From NCBI RefSeq assembly GCF_019656655.1, contig NZ_BPMV01000001.1:1488001-1552000 (forward strand): a DNA stretch of 64,000 nt, written 5' to 3'. The translations under genes and the position numbers were made by a program. Under the pieces are notes generated by a model, which made no database searches, had not been told where the DNA came from, and worked only from the letters and a program-made list of their open reading frames with translations. Below, piece by piece: positions 43,681 through 52,148 of this stretch (the first letter of the stretch is position 1; the number at the start of each line of letters is the position of its first letter). This stretch comes from Tsukamurella sp. TY48. GTDB taxonomy: Bacteria; Actinomycetota; Actinomycetes; Mycobacteriales; Mycobacteriaceae.

Positions 43681-45831
43681 ATGGACCACAGCAGGATGAA
43701 TCACGGAACGATGGACCGTGCGGCGATGGATCACGGGAATCACGCGGATCACACCGCGATGGATCACGCCGCCACCGACCACGCCGGTCATGCCGGCGCG
43801 GATCACGGTCCGGGCGGCCACGGCGGCGAGCACGGAGGCGGGCACGGCGGCCACAGCGGGCACGGCGATCACGTGGCGCAGTTCCGGCGCCTGTTCTGGA
43901 TCATGCTGGTACTCGCCGTGCCGGTGGTCGGACTGTCCGACATGTTCGCGATGATCCTCGGCTACACGCTGCCGGATGTGCCGGGCCGCGAGTGGGTCTC
44001 GCCGATCCTCGGCACCGTGATGTACGTCTGGGGCGGGCGGCCCTTCCTCACCGGGGCGGTCTCCGAGATCAAGGCCCGCCGGCCCGGGATGATGCTGCTG
44101 ATCGGCCTGGCGATCACCGTGGCCTTCGTGGCCTCGTGGGGCGCCAGCCTGGGCCTGCTGCACCACCAGCTCGACTTCTGGTGGGAACTGGCGCTGCTCA
44201 TCGTGATCATGCTGCTGGGCCACTGGATCGAGATGCGCTCGCTGGCCCAGACCACCTCGGCCCTCGACTCCCTGGCGGCCCTGCTGCCCGACGAGGCCGA
44301 ACGCGTCGAGGACGGCGGGATCGTCACCGTGGCACCGTCGGAGCTGCGGGTGGGCGACGTGGTGGTGGTGCGCCCCGGCGGCAGTGTGCCCGCCGACGGC
44401 GAGGTGGTCGAGGGCCGCGCCGCGATGGACGAGTCGATGATCACCGGCGAATCGCAGACGGTGGATCGCGCCGTGGGCGATACGGTCACGGCCGGCACCG
44501 TGGCCACGGACTCCGGGCTGCGCGTACGGGTCACCGCCACCGGCGACGACACCGCGCTCGCGGGCATCGGGCGGCTGGTGGAGCAGGCGCAGAACTCCAC
44601 CTCGCGGGCGCAGGCCCTCGCCGACCGGGCCGCCGGCTGGCTGTTCTGGTACGCGCTGGGCGCGGGCGCGCTCACGGCGGCGGTGTGGACCATCCTGGGC
44701 GAACCCGATCAGGCGGTGATCCGCACCATCACCGTGCTGGTGATCGCGTGCCCCCACGCGCTCGGCCTGGCGATCCCGCTCGTGGTGTCGATCGCCACCG
44801 AGCGGGCCGCGAAAGCCGGTGTGCTGATCAAGGACCGGATGGCGCTCGAGACCATGCGCACCGTGGACACGGTGCTCTTCGACAAGACCGGTACCCTCAC
44901 CCGCGGCGAGCCCGTGGTGACCGAGATCGAGGGCGGCGACGAGGTGCTCGCACTGGCCGCGGCCGCGGAGGCCGATAGCGAGCACCCGCTCGCCAAGGCG
45001 ATCGTGCGCGCCGCCCAGGACCGCGGGCTCGCCGTCCCCGCCGCCACCGGCTTCACCAGTTCGCCCGCGGTGGGCGTCACCGCGACCGTCGCCGGGTCGA
45101 CGATCCGCGTCGGCGGGCCGCACCTGCTGGCGGAGGAGGGCGCGCAGGAGCTCGCCGTGGCGGATACCTGGCGCGAGCGGGGCGCGATCATCCTGCACGT
45201 GCTGCGCGACGGTGCCGTGATCGGCGCCCTGGCCCTGGCCGACGAGGTGCGCCCCGAATCGCGTGAGGCCGTCGACGCCCTGCACGCCTTGGGCATTGAG
45301 GTGGTGATGATCACCGGCGACGCCGAGGCGGTCGCGAACGCGGTGGCCCGCGATCTCGGCATCGACCGGGTCTACGCGGGCGTGCGGCCCGAGGACAAGG
45401 CCGCGAGGGTGGCCGAGCTGCAGGGTGAGACCCGCATCGTCGCCATGGTGGGCGACGGCGTGAACGACGCCCCCGCGCTGGCGCAGGCGAACGTGGGCCT
45501 GGCGATCGGCGCGGGCACGGATGTGGCGATCGCCTCCGCCGGGGTGATCCTGGCCGGCGACGATCCGCGGTCGGTGCTGTCGGTGATCGAACTGTCCAAG
45601 GCCTCGTACCGCAAGATGAAGCAGAACCTCTGGTGGGCTGCGGGATACAACCTGATCTCGGTGCCGCTGGCCGCGGGCGTGCTGGCCCCGATCGGGTTCA
45701 TCCTGCCGATGTCGGTGGGCGCGATCCTGATGTCGCTGTCCACCGTGGTGGTGGCGCTCAACGCGCAGCTGCTGCGCCGGCTGGACCTGCGGCCGGAGAC
45801 CGTGACCCGGAAGGTGCTGCAGCGCAGCTAG
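43681..45831 (+). CDS. copB: CopB-type P1B copper-exporting ATPase with His-rich N-terminus
   Basis: 716-residue heavy-metal P-type ATPase. The first about 60 residues are rich in His, Met, Gly and Asp (DH/GHGG repeats), a metal-binding tail replacing the usual CxxC domains. Membrane helix 6 carries CPH (357-359) rather than CPC, marking the P1B-3 (CopB) class. Catalytic motifs are TGES, DKTGT (401-405, phosphorylated Asp) and GDGVNDAP. It should export copper (or silver) from the cytoplasm. The start at 43681 suits the promoter; an ATG at 43669 overlaps the operator. Confidence 0.93.
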   Translation: MDHSRMNHGTMDRAAMDHGNHADHTAMDHAATDHAGHAGADHGPGGHGGEHGGGHGGHSGHGDHVAQFRRLFWIMLVLAVPVVGLSDMFAMILGYTLPDVPGREWVSPILGTVMYVWGGRPFLTGAVSEIKARRPGMMLLIGLAITVAFVASWGASLGLLHHQLDFWWELALLIVIMLLGHWIEMRSLAQTTSALDSLAALLPDEAERVEDGGIVTVAPSELRVGDVVVVRPGGSVPADGEVVEGRAAMDESMITGESQTVDRAVGDTVTAGTVATDSGLRVRVTATGDDTALAGIGRLVEQAQNSTSRAQALADRAAGWLFWYALGAGALTAAVWTILGEPDQAVIRTITVLVIACPHALGLAIPLVVSIATERAAKAGVLIKDRMALETMRTVDTVLFDKTGTLTRGEPVVTEIEGGDEVLALAAAAEADSEHPLAKAIVRAAQDRGLAVPAATGFTSSPAVGVTATVAGSTIRVGGPHLLAEEGAQELAVADTWRERGAIILHVLRDGAVIGALALADEVRPESREAVDALHALGIEVVMITGDAEAVANAVARDLGIDRVYAGVRPEDKAARVAELQGETRIVAMVGDGVNDAPALAQANVGLAIGAGTDVAIASAGVILAGDDPRSVLSVIELSKASYRKMKQNLWWAAGYNLISVPLAAGVLAPIGFILPMSVGAILMSLSTVVVALNAQLLRRLDLRPETVTRKVLQRS

Positions 45832-46496
45832 TCCAGGCCGTTCTCCAGGGCGTACCGCGCGAGCTCCACTCGGTTCCCGAGTTGGAGCTTGCGCAGTGTC
45901 GCCTGCACGTGATTCTCCACGGTGCGATGGCTCAGATGCAGGCGGCTGGCGATCTGCTTGGCCGACAGCCCCTTCGCCACCAGTCGCAGCACCTCCGTCT
46001 CCCGCGGCGTGAGCTGCGGACCGGCCGGTTCCGGTTCGGCGGCCATCCGCCGGAACTCGCCGAGCACGAGGCCCGCGAGACCGGGCGTGAACACCGGCTG
46101 GTGCGCCGCGGTCGCCCGGACCGCGGCCACCAGCTCCTCGGCGGAGGCACTTTTGACGAGATAGCCGGAGGCACCGGCCTTCACGGCCTCCACCACGTCC
46201 TCCCGCTCATCGGACGCCGAGAGGATGAGGACGGCGGCCCTCGGCGCGTGCTGCAGCACCAGCGCGGTTCCCGCGGCGCCGTCACCGTCGGGCAGCGACA
46301 TGTCCATCAGCACCACGGTGGGCTGCACGGCACCGGCGATCCGCCCCGCGGCCGCCACCGAATCGGCCGTGCCGGCCACGGTGAAGCCGCGCGCCTCCAG
46401 GTCGCGGGCCACGGCGTCGCGCCACATCGGGTGATCGTCGACCACCAGCACGCGGATCGCCGCATCGTCTAGTTCCGAGGAATCCACAGTTCCCAC
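45828..46496 (-). CDS. NarL/LuxR-type response regulator
   Basis: 222 residues: receiver domain with acidic pocket and phosphoacceptor Asp (VLVVDDHPMWRDAV; VVLMDMSLPDGDG), and a C-terminal LuxR helix-turn-helix (LTPRETEVLRLVAKGLSAKQIASRLHLSHRTVENHVQATLRKL). A GTG start at 46496 (or 46487) overlaps the kinase end by about 28 bases, so the two are cotranslated. Cognate of the kinase upstream. Convergent with copB, overlapping it by 4 bases. Confidence 0.92.
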   Translation of the reverse strand: MGTVDSSELDDAAIRVLVVDDHPMWRDAVARDLEARGFTVAGTADSVAAAGRIAGAVQPTVVLMDMSLPDGDGAAGTALVLQHAPRAAVLILSASDEREDVVEAVKAGASGYLVKSASAEELVAAVRATAAHQPVFTPGLAGLVLGEFRRMAAEPEPAGPQLTPRETEVLRLVAKGLSAKQIASRLHLSHRTVENHVQATLRKLQLGNRVELARYALENGLD

Positions 46497-47671
46497 TCCA
46501 CCCCTTCTCCGATGTCGGTGGTGAGTTCGGCGCGGCCGCCCAACTCGCGCATCCGCCCCACGATCGACTCCGACACGCCCAGTCTGCCCTCCGCGCGGGC
46601 CTCGTCGAGCCGTCCGGGCGCGATTCCCGCACCGTCGTCCCGCACGGTGACCAGCACCGCCTCCCCCACGTCCTCCACCAGCAGGTAGGCCTTCACCCCC
46701 GGGCCCGCGTGCCGGGCCGTGTTGTCGAGCGCATTGCGCACCGCGGCCGCGACCTCCGCAGCCGCACCGGCCGGCAGCGTCACGGGCCCACCGGGTTCGG
46801 CCAGGGTCACCGGGCTCTCCGCGGCCGTGGCCAGCGGACGCAGCAGCTCGCGCAGGTCGACGGTGCCGACCTCCTCGTCGGGCCCGCCCCCGTCCGGGCC
46901 CTCCGCGATCAGCCGGCGCAGGGCCCGTTCCTGCTGCGCCGCGAGCTCACCGAGCGCCGTCGCCTGCCCGCCGAGCTCGGCGCACCGTCGGGCCAGGAAG
47001 GCGAGGGCCTGCAACACCCCGTCGTGCACCTCGCGGGCCAGCCGCTCCCGGGCCCGCGCCTCCGCTGCCACCCGTTCCGCCGCCCGCAACTGCTCCCGCG
47101 ACTGCGTGGCCACCCGCGCCGCCACCCCGAGCCCCAGCCCCACCGACATCAGCACCGGGTAATTGGCGTCCCGCAGCGTGCCCTCGGGGAAGACGCCGCG
47201 GTAGATCGCGTTGACCGCGGCGATCGCGATGCCGCCGATCAACCCCGCGACGGGACCGCCGAGGATCGCGGCCGAGACCACCGGGTTGGTCAGCCACAGC
47301 GTGGTCGGCAGCGCCTGGTTGTACTGGGTGAATCCGGGCGAGGCCACCAGCCAGGTGCACAGGGTGAGCGTCGCAGCGACCACGAACTCCCCGCCCACGA
47401 ACCATCGGGTACGCCCGAATCCCCGCACGTAGGCGACACCGGCCAGCACGCTGGAGGCCACCACCAGCCCCATCAGCACCCAGCTCCAGCCGATCCGCTC
47501 GTACCGGCCGGCCTCGTCGATGTGGCGTCCCACTGCGTAGATCACCGAGATGGCGCGGAAGTACTGCGCACCGCGCCACAGCGGGGCCCGCGGGTCGTCG
47601 TCGCTCGGCCGGGGCTGCTGCGCCCGACCCACCGGCACGACGCGCCGCAGCCGGGACACGGTGCCATCCAT
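46469..47671 (-). CDS. NarL-family sensor histidine kinase with multispan N-terminus (DUF5931/MacS-like)
   Basis: 400 residues. The N-terminal about 200 residues hold 5-6 membrane helices, and no large extracellular sensor loop is seen. The dimerisation/phosphoacceptor His is in RERLAREVHDGVLQALAFLARRCAEL, and the HATPase part has RNALDNTARHAGPG and DDGAGI. This pattern matches the DUF5931 (MacS) kinases of actinobacteria, some linked to morphology. The signal is probably membrane or envelope stress. Confidence 0.85.
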   Translation of the reverse strand: MDGTVSRLRRVVPVGRAQQPRPSDDDPRAPLWRGAQYFRAISVIYAVGRHIDEAGRYERIGWSWVLMGLVVASSVLAGVAYVRGFGRTRWFVGGEFVVAATLTLCTWLVASPGFTQYNQALPTTLWLTNPVVSAAILGGPVAGLIGGIAIAAVNAIYRGVFPEGTLRDANYPVLMSVGLGLGVAARVATQSREQLRAAERVAAEARARERLAREVHDGVLQALAFLARRCAELGGQATALGELAAQQERALRRLIAEGPDGGGPDEEVGTVDLRELLRPLATAAESPVTLAEPGGPVTLPAGAAAEVAAAVRNALDNTARHAGPGVKAYLLVEDVGEAVLVTVRDDGAGIAPGRLDEARAEGRLGVSESIVGRMRELGGRAELTTDIGEGVEWELWIPRN

Positions 47672-47768
47672 GTGCCCACGGTATCCGGTGAGTAGGCTGG
47701 CGCCGATCGTCCTGGAAAACGCGGGGCGGAGTACGGCGCGCACGCGCACACGAACGGGCAGGACGGTG

Positions 47769-49019
47769 ATGAGCGACCGCGATTCGACCGACCCGGACGA
47801 GCCGACGCAGAAGAGCTCCGACGAGGCGACTGCAGACGACGGGGCCACCACCCCGGAGACCAGTGACGGCGACGACGCGAAAACCTCGGTGATCACCCGG
47901 GAACGACTGAAGTGGGTGCGCCGGGCCGTCCTGGTCCTGATCGCGGCGATCCTGGCCTTCGAGGCCGTGTACTTCTGGCCCACGGTCTCCAAATCGCTGC
48001 GCGAACTGCGCCACATCCAGTGGGAATGGGTGATCGCCTGCGTGATCGCGGTGTGGTTCTCGTTCGACTCGTACGCACAGGTCACCCGGGTGCTGCTGCG
48101 CTCCGCGGGGGTCAAGGTCAAGCAGATGCAGGTGCTGGGGCTGCAGTTCGCCTCGAACGCGGTCTCGCAGTCGCTCCCCGGCGGGCAGGTGCTGGCGCCC
48201 ACCCTGGTGTACCGGCGCACCCGCATGTGGGGTGCCTCGCGGGTGGTCGCGGCCTGGCAGATCGTGATGAGCGGCCTGCTCATGTCGGCCGGTCTCGCCG
48301 TTCTGGGCCTGGTGGGCGGCCTGCTCGCGGGCGCCAAGACCAGCCCGTACTCCGTGATCTTCTCGGTGGCCCTGCTCGTGGTCTTCCTCGTGATGATGCA
48401 GTACGTGGCCTCGCACCCCGACGGCCTGTACGTGGTGGGCGCCCGGCTCATCCGCTGGGTCAACGACCTGCGGAACAAGCCCGAGGACACGGGGCTCGCG
48501 CGGTGGAAGGAGATCCTCGACCAGCTCCAGGCCGTGAAGCTCAGCCGCCGGTACGGCGTGGAGGCCTTCGGCTGGTCGCTGTTCAACTGGGTCGCCGATG
48601 TGGCCTGCCTCGCCTTCGCCTGCTACGCCGTGGGCGACGCCCCGGCCCTCGCCGCCCTGGCCGGCGCGTACGCGGCGTCGAAGGTGGTCAACACCATCAG
48701 CCCGATCCCGGGCGGCCTCGGGCTCGTCGAGGCGGCCCTGGTCCCGGCTCTGGTGCTGGCGGGGATGCCCGCGAGCCAGGCGCTCACCGCGACCATCCTG
48801 TACCGGCTCATCAGCTACCTGCTGGTGGTGGTCATCGGGTGGATCGTGTTCTTCGTCAGCTACCGCGACACCATGGACGTCGACCCCGATGCCGTCGCGG
48901 AGCCCGCCGCGGGCGGCGACGAGTCGAAGAGCACCGGCGCCGCGCAGGCCCCGGCCACGCTCGACGACGAGCCGCCCGGCGCAGCTCCCCCACCGCAGAC
49001 CCCGCCACCTGCGTCTTAA
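47769..49019 (+). CDS. UPF0104/LPG-synthase-flippase-like membrane protein
   Basis: 416 residues: an acidic disordered N-terminus (about 1-45), 7-8 membrane helices and a Pro/Ala-rich C-terminus. The conserved stretch SKVVNTISPIPGGLGLVEAALVPALVLAGM is diagnostic of the lysylphosphatidylglycerol synthase transmembrane family (UPF0104), related to the flippase half of MprF. No aminoacyl-transferase domain is attached. Probably a lipid or polyprenyl flippase. The start at 47769 follows GGACGG. Confidence 0.85.
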   Translation: MSDRDSTDPDEPTQKSSDEATADDGATTPETSDGDDAKTSVITRERLKWVRRAVLVLIAAILAFEAVYFWPTVSKSLRELRHIQWEWVIACVIAVWFSFDSYAQVTRVLLRSAGVKVKQMQVLGLQFASNAVSQSLPGGQVLAPTLVYRRTRMWGASRVVAAWQIVMSGLLMSAGLAVLGLVGGLLAGAKTSPYSVIFSVALLVVFLVMMQYVASHPDGLYVVGARLIRWVNDLRNKPEDTGLARWKEILDQLQAVKLSRRYGVEAFGWSLFNWVADVACLAFACYAVGDAPALAALAGAYAASKVVNTISPIPGGLGLVEAALVPALVLAGMPASQALTATILYRLISYLLVVVIGWIVFFVSYRDTMDVDPDAVAEPAAGGDESKSTGAAQAPATLDDEPPGAAPPPQTPPPAS

Positions 49020-49030
49020 GCGGTCCACAA

Positions 49031-49052
49031 CCGGGCGAGAAGTACTGCCCGG
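49031..49052. terminator. Hairpin after the UPF0104 gene
   Basis: CCGGGC and GCCCGG pair across a 10-base loop, followed by a T/C-rich run. Possible factor-assisted terminator. The remaining gap to 49271 (about 220 bases) shows nothing I can assign. Confidence 0.4.
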
Positions 49053-49271
49053 CATCGTCTTCCTCGTGAGCGGGTTACCCGCACGCTCACACCGCGTCCC
49101 TGGGGGGAGGGACGAGGGGGGAATCGGGGGGAGAAGGCCCGGCCGGGGCGCGTCTGGGAGGACCGCGTCCCGGCCGAGTGCCGTTCCGAGACGAGCCCGA
49201 GAGCATCGTCGAGCGCACCGGCGGGACCTCGCCCGCGAACCGCCGTACGGGAATGATCTACGGTGGAGATC

Positions 49272-49685
49272 ATGCGAATTCCGGTCATCGCCGCAGTCGA
49301 CGCAGTGCTCGTGGTGCTGTTCGCGACCATCGGACGGTTCAACCACGGCGAGTCGCTCTCGCCCGCCGGCATCGGCGAGACCGCCTGGCCCTTCCTGTTG
49401 GCGCTCGCGGTGGGCTGGGCCTTCGCCTACGTGCTCTCCGCGATCCGCGGCCACGAGCCCGGGCAGGCACAGACCTTCGCCCCCGGCCGGGTGTTCCCCG
49501 AGGGCGTGATCATCTGGGTGTCCACCGTAGCCGTCGGCATGACCGCCCGCGGCCTGCTCACCAATGACGGCGTGCAGGTCAGCTTCGTGATCGTGGCCGC
49601 GATCGTGCTCGCCGTCTTCCTGCTGGGCTGGCGCGCCATCGCCCAGGTGGTGCTGTCGCGTCGCTCCGCCGCGGTCGGCGACTGA
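49272..49685 (+). CDS. DUF3054 membrane protein
   Basis: 137-residue integral membrane protein with four hydrophobic segments, including the DUF3054 pattern FATIGRFNHGESLSPAGIGETAWPFLLAL. The ATG at 49272 has GGAG before it; a GTG at 49263 is in frame. Function unknown. Convergent with the PBP-like gene 4 bases beyond. Confidence 0.83.
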   Translation: MRIPVIAAVDAVLVVLFATIGRFNHGESLSPAGIGETAWPFLLALAVGWAFAYVLSAIRGHEPGQAQTFAPGRVFPEGVIIWVSTVAVGMTARGLLTNDGVQVSFVIVAAIVLAVFLLGWRAIAQVVLSRRSAAVGD

Positions 49686-49689
49686 CGCG

Positions 49690-51312
49690 CTACTGCTTGA
49701 GGTACGAGCCCGCGATCTGCAGCGAACCGCTGCCGGAGCGCTCGCCGGTCACCATCACCGCGAAGGCCTGGTCGCCGCGGTAGCCGATGAACCAGCCGGG
49801 GCCCTCGGGACCGTTGGTGCCCACCAGGCCCTTGGCCTTGGTCGCGACCAGATCGCTGCCGTCGCCGGACGGCGACACGGTGGCGTCCATCTTGGCGCGC
49901 ACCGCCTTGAGGATCTTCTCGTCCACATCACCCATCGGTGCGCTCGGGACCGCGGTCTGCCCCTGCACCACGAAGGGCGCGGTGGTCTTGCCCTTGGCGA
50001 TCGCGGAGGCGAACACGGCCAGCCCGAAGGGCGTGGCCTTCATGGTGTCGGCGCCCAGTTCGGCGGCCTGCCGGCCCCCGGTGCCGGGCAGTTCGGCGGT
50101 CACCGTCGTGACCCCGGGCATCGCGAAATCGGTGCCCAGCCCGAGCGGTGAGAGCAGCTTGGCCTGTTTGCCGGTGTCGTTGCCCGCAGCCGCGTTCACC
50201 TCGGAGTACAGCGGCGCGAGCACCGGCCCGGTGGTGGACAGTCCCGTGAGCGCCCAGCTCGGCGAGGTGGTGCTGGCCTGGTTGTTCTGCGCGGCCGCCA
50301 GCACGGCGCCGCTGCCGATGGAGATCACCACCATCGCCGCGGGCTGTCCGAGCTGGACCACGGCGTTCTCGGCTGCGAGCTGGACCTTGGGGTCCATCGC
50401 CGCCTTCAGGTCCGGTCCGGGCGGGCCCTGGAAGCCGACCACCTGCGTGGGCGGCTTGCCGTCGGTGACCAGTTGCACCGCCCACCCCGCGGTGGCGTCC
50501 CGGTTCGCCTGCCAGGAGCCCTTGATCCCGTCGAAGAGCGGCGAGAACAGCTGCCGGTTCGCGATCAGCAGATCGGGGGCCGGTGTGTCGCGCAGTCCGG
50601 GAACGGCTTTCAGCTTGTCTTCGAGCACCGCGTAGTCGTCGCCGCGCAGGTCCACGACGGGCACGGGCTTGCCCGGATCGGCCTTCGCCTTGGCGGCGAG
50701 GCTCTCCGGGGTCACGAGCGGGGCCACGGGCGCGACGATGTTCGCGACCCGGGTGAGGCTGTCGGTGAGGTTCTTGGTCTGCGCCGGATCGACGGTGAGC
50801 TTGTGCACGGTGCCCGCGAACATGAGCTCGGAGTTGTCGCGCGCGGAGACCTTCGGCGGCTTGGCGTCGGTGCGGATCTGCCGGATCGACGTGCCCGGAG
50901 CCAGACCGGGGGCCAGCACCGCGGGGTCCCAGGAGATGCGCCAACCGATCGACAGGTTCGACGCACTGCCCTTGGTGGTGTACTCCCAGTCGCGGCCCTT
51001 GCCGAAATTCCACTCGGTCTTGAGATCGAAGGTGGCGCTGCCGCCGGAGTAGCGCTGCACGTTCTGCGCCTTCACCGAGACCTTCTCGGGTCGCATGTCC
51101 CGCAGGGTGCGGCCGATCACGTCGCTGGCGGCGTCGGGCGAGGAGGTGAAGCCGGCGGCGGCCACGGCGTTGCGCTCACCGATCGCCGCGGCGTAGCCGT
51201 CGAGGACCTTCCGGACATCGGCGGTCTGGTCGTCGCCGCAGGCGATGAGCGTGGTCAGCAGCAGGGTGACCAGCGCGGCAGCACCGGTGCCTCGCGCCAC
51301 GCTCGGTCTCAC
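49690..51312 (-). CDS. Penicillin-binding-like lipoprotein, apparently catalytically degenerate (PBP-lipo-like)
   Basis: 540 residues. A lipoprotein signal (LIACGDD, Cys25) precedes an NTF2-like MecA_N domain (about 28-135), a PBP dimer-like segment and a transpeptidase-like domain. The expected SxxK region reads LSTTGPVLAPLYSE (Lys missing), no SxN motif is evident before the LGLGTDFAMPG stretch, and the KTG region reads LVGTNGPEGPGWFIGY (Lys missing). It resembles the lipoprotein PBP of mycobacteria in layout but probably does not transpeptidate. The GTG at 51312 with GGAG upstream gives a proper lipoprotein signal; the ATG at 51348 is longer. Confidence 0.85.
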   Translation of the reverse strand: MRPSVARGTGAAALVTLLLTTLIACGDDQTADVRKVLDGYAAAIGERNAVAAAGFTSSPDAASDVIGRTLRDMRPEKVSVKAQNVQRYSGGSATFDLKTEWNFGKGRDWEYTTKGSASNLSIGWRISWDPAVLAPGLAPGTSIRQIRTDAKPPKVSARDNSELMFAGTVHKLTVDPAQTKNLTDSLTRVANIVAPVAPLVTPESLAAKAKADPGKPVPVVDLRGDDYAVLEDKLKAVPGLRDTPAPDLLIANRQLFSPLFDGIKGSWQANRDATAGWAVQLVTDGKPPTQVVGFQGPPGPDLKAAMDPKVQLAAENAVVQLGQPAAMVVISIGSGAVLAAAQNNQASTTSPSWALTGLSTTGPVLAPLYSEVNAAAGNDTGKQAKLLSPLGLGTDFAMPGVTTVTAELPGTGGRQAAELGADTMKATPFGLAVFASAIAKGKTTAPFVVQGQTAVPSAPMGDVDEKILKAVRAKMDATVSPSGDGSDLVATKAKGLVGTNGPEGPGWFIGYRGDQAFAVMVTGERSGSGSLQIAGSYLKQ

Positions 51313-51393
51313 ATCGTCTCCCACCTGCCGCACCACGGCCGTCGCCATTCCTGACGCCGGAGTTTACCCACTTACACGTGGCATCCTTGGGAT

Positions 51394-52119
51394 ATGCACC
51401 TGCTCGTCCCCGCGGCGGACCGGGCGGCGTCCGAGATGCCCGGAGTTCGATCGCACCATTGCTTCTCGTTCGGCGACCACTACGACCCCGCGAACACCCA
51501 TCACGGCGTGCTGCTGGCCTGCAACGCCGAGAAGGTCTCGGCGGGCCGCGGATTCGACACGCATCCGCACCGCGCGGTGGAGATCGTCACCTGGGTGCTC
51601 GGCGGCGCCCTGGTCCACCAGGACAGCGAGGGCCACGCGGGAATCGTGTACCCCGGCCTCGCGCAGCGGATGAGCGCGGGCACCGGGATCCTGCATTCCG
51701 AGCGCAACGACCGCCCGGAGCCCGCCGGTGCGGACGTCCGGTTCGTCCAGATGTGGCTGCTGCCCGACGAGGCGGGCGCGGCACCGTCGTACGAGCAGCG
51801 CGAGGTGGGCGACGAGCTGGCGGCGGGCGCTCTGGTGACCGTGGCCTCGGGTGATCCGGCGCGCGATGCGGCGATCCGGATCGGTAGCCGGGGAGCCACG
51901 CTGCACGCGGCCCGCCTGCGTCCGGGTGCCGTCGTCGACCTCCCGGACGCGCCCTTCGGGCACCTCTACCTCGCCGCGGGGTCCGCCGTCGCCGACGGCA
52001 CGGGGCCGCTGTCCGACGGTGACTCGCTGCGCACCGTCGACGACGGTGCGCGGGTGACCGCCGGGGCCGAGGGCGCGGAGCTCCTGTACTGGGAGATGCA
52101 CGCGCGCCTCGGCGGCTGA
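51394..52119 (+). CDS. Pirin-family bicupin protein
   Basis: 241 residues with the N-terminal pirin cupin: FDTHPHRAVEIVTWVLGGALVHQDSEG and metal-binding LHSERND. Pirins bind iron or act as quercetinases, and some act as redox regulators. The second cupin is shorter. Divergent from the PBP-like gene and convergent with the CocE hydrolase. Confidence 0.88.
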   Translation: MHLLVPAADRAASEMPGVRSHHCFSFGDHYDPANTHHGVLLACNAEKVSAGRGFDTHPHRAVEIVTWVLGGALVHQDSEGHAGIVYPGLAQRMSAGTGILHSERNDRPEPAGADVRFVQMWLLPDEAGAAPSYEQREVGDELAAGALVTVASGDPARDAAIRIGSRGATLHAARLRPGAVVDLPDAPFGHLYLAAGSAVADGTGPLSDGDSLRTVDDGARVTAGAEGAELLYWEMHARLGG

Positions 52120-52130
52120 TCGACCTCCCG

Positions 52131-52148
52131 GCCGGGGCGGTCCCCGGC
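52131..52148. terminator. Terminator between pirin and CocE genes
   Basis: Perfect arms GCCGGGG and CCCCGGC around the loop CGGT, ending at the CocE stop codon. A compact GC hairpin between convergent genes, without a clear U-tract. Confidence 0.5.

Noticed and set aside
46947-49454. 835-codon minus-strand frame spanning the kinase and UPF0104 genes
   Set aside because: Runs through recognised genes on both strands in the wrong frame; high GC explains the open frame.
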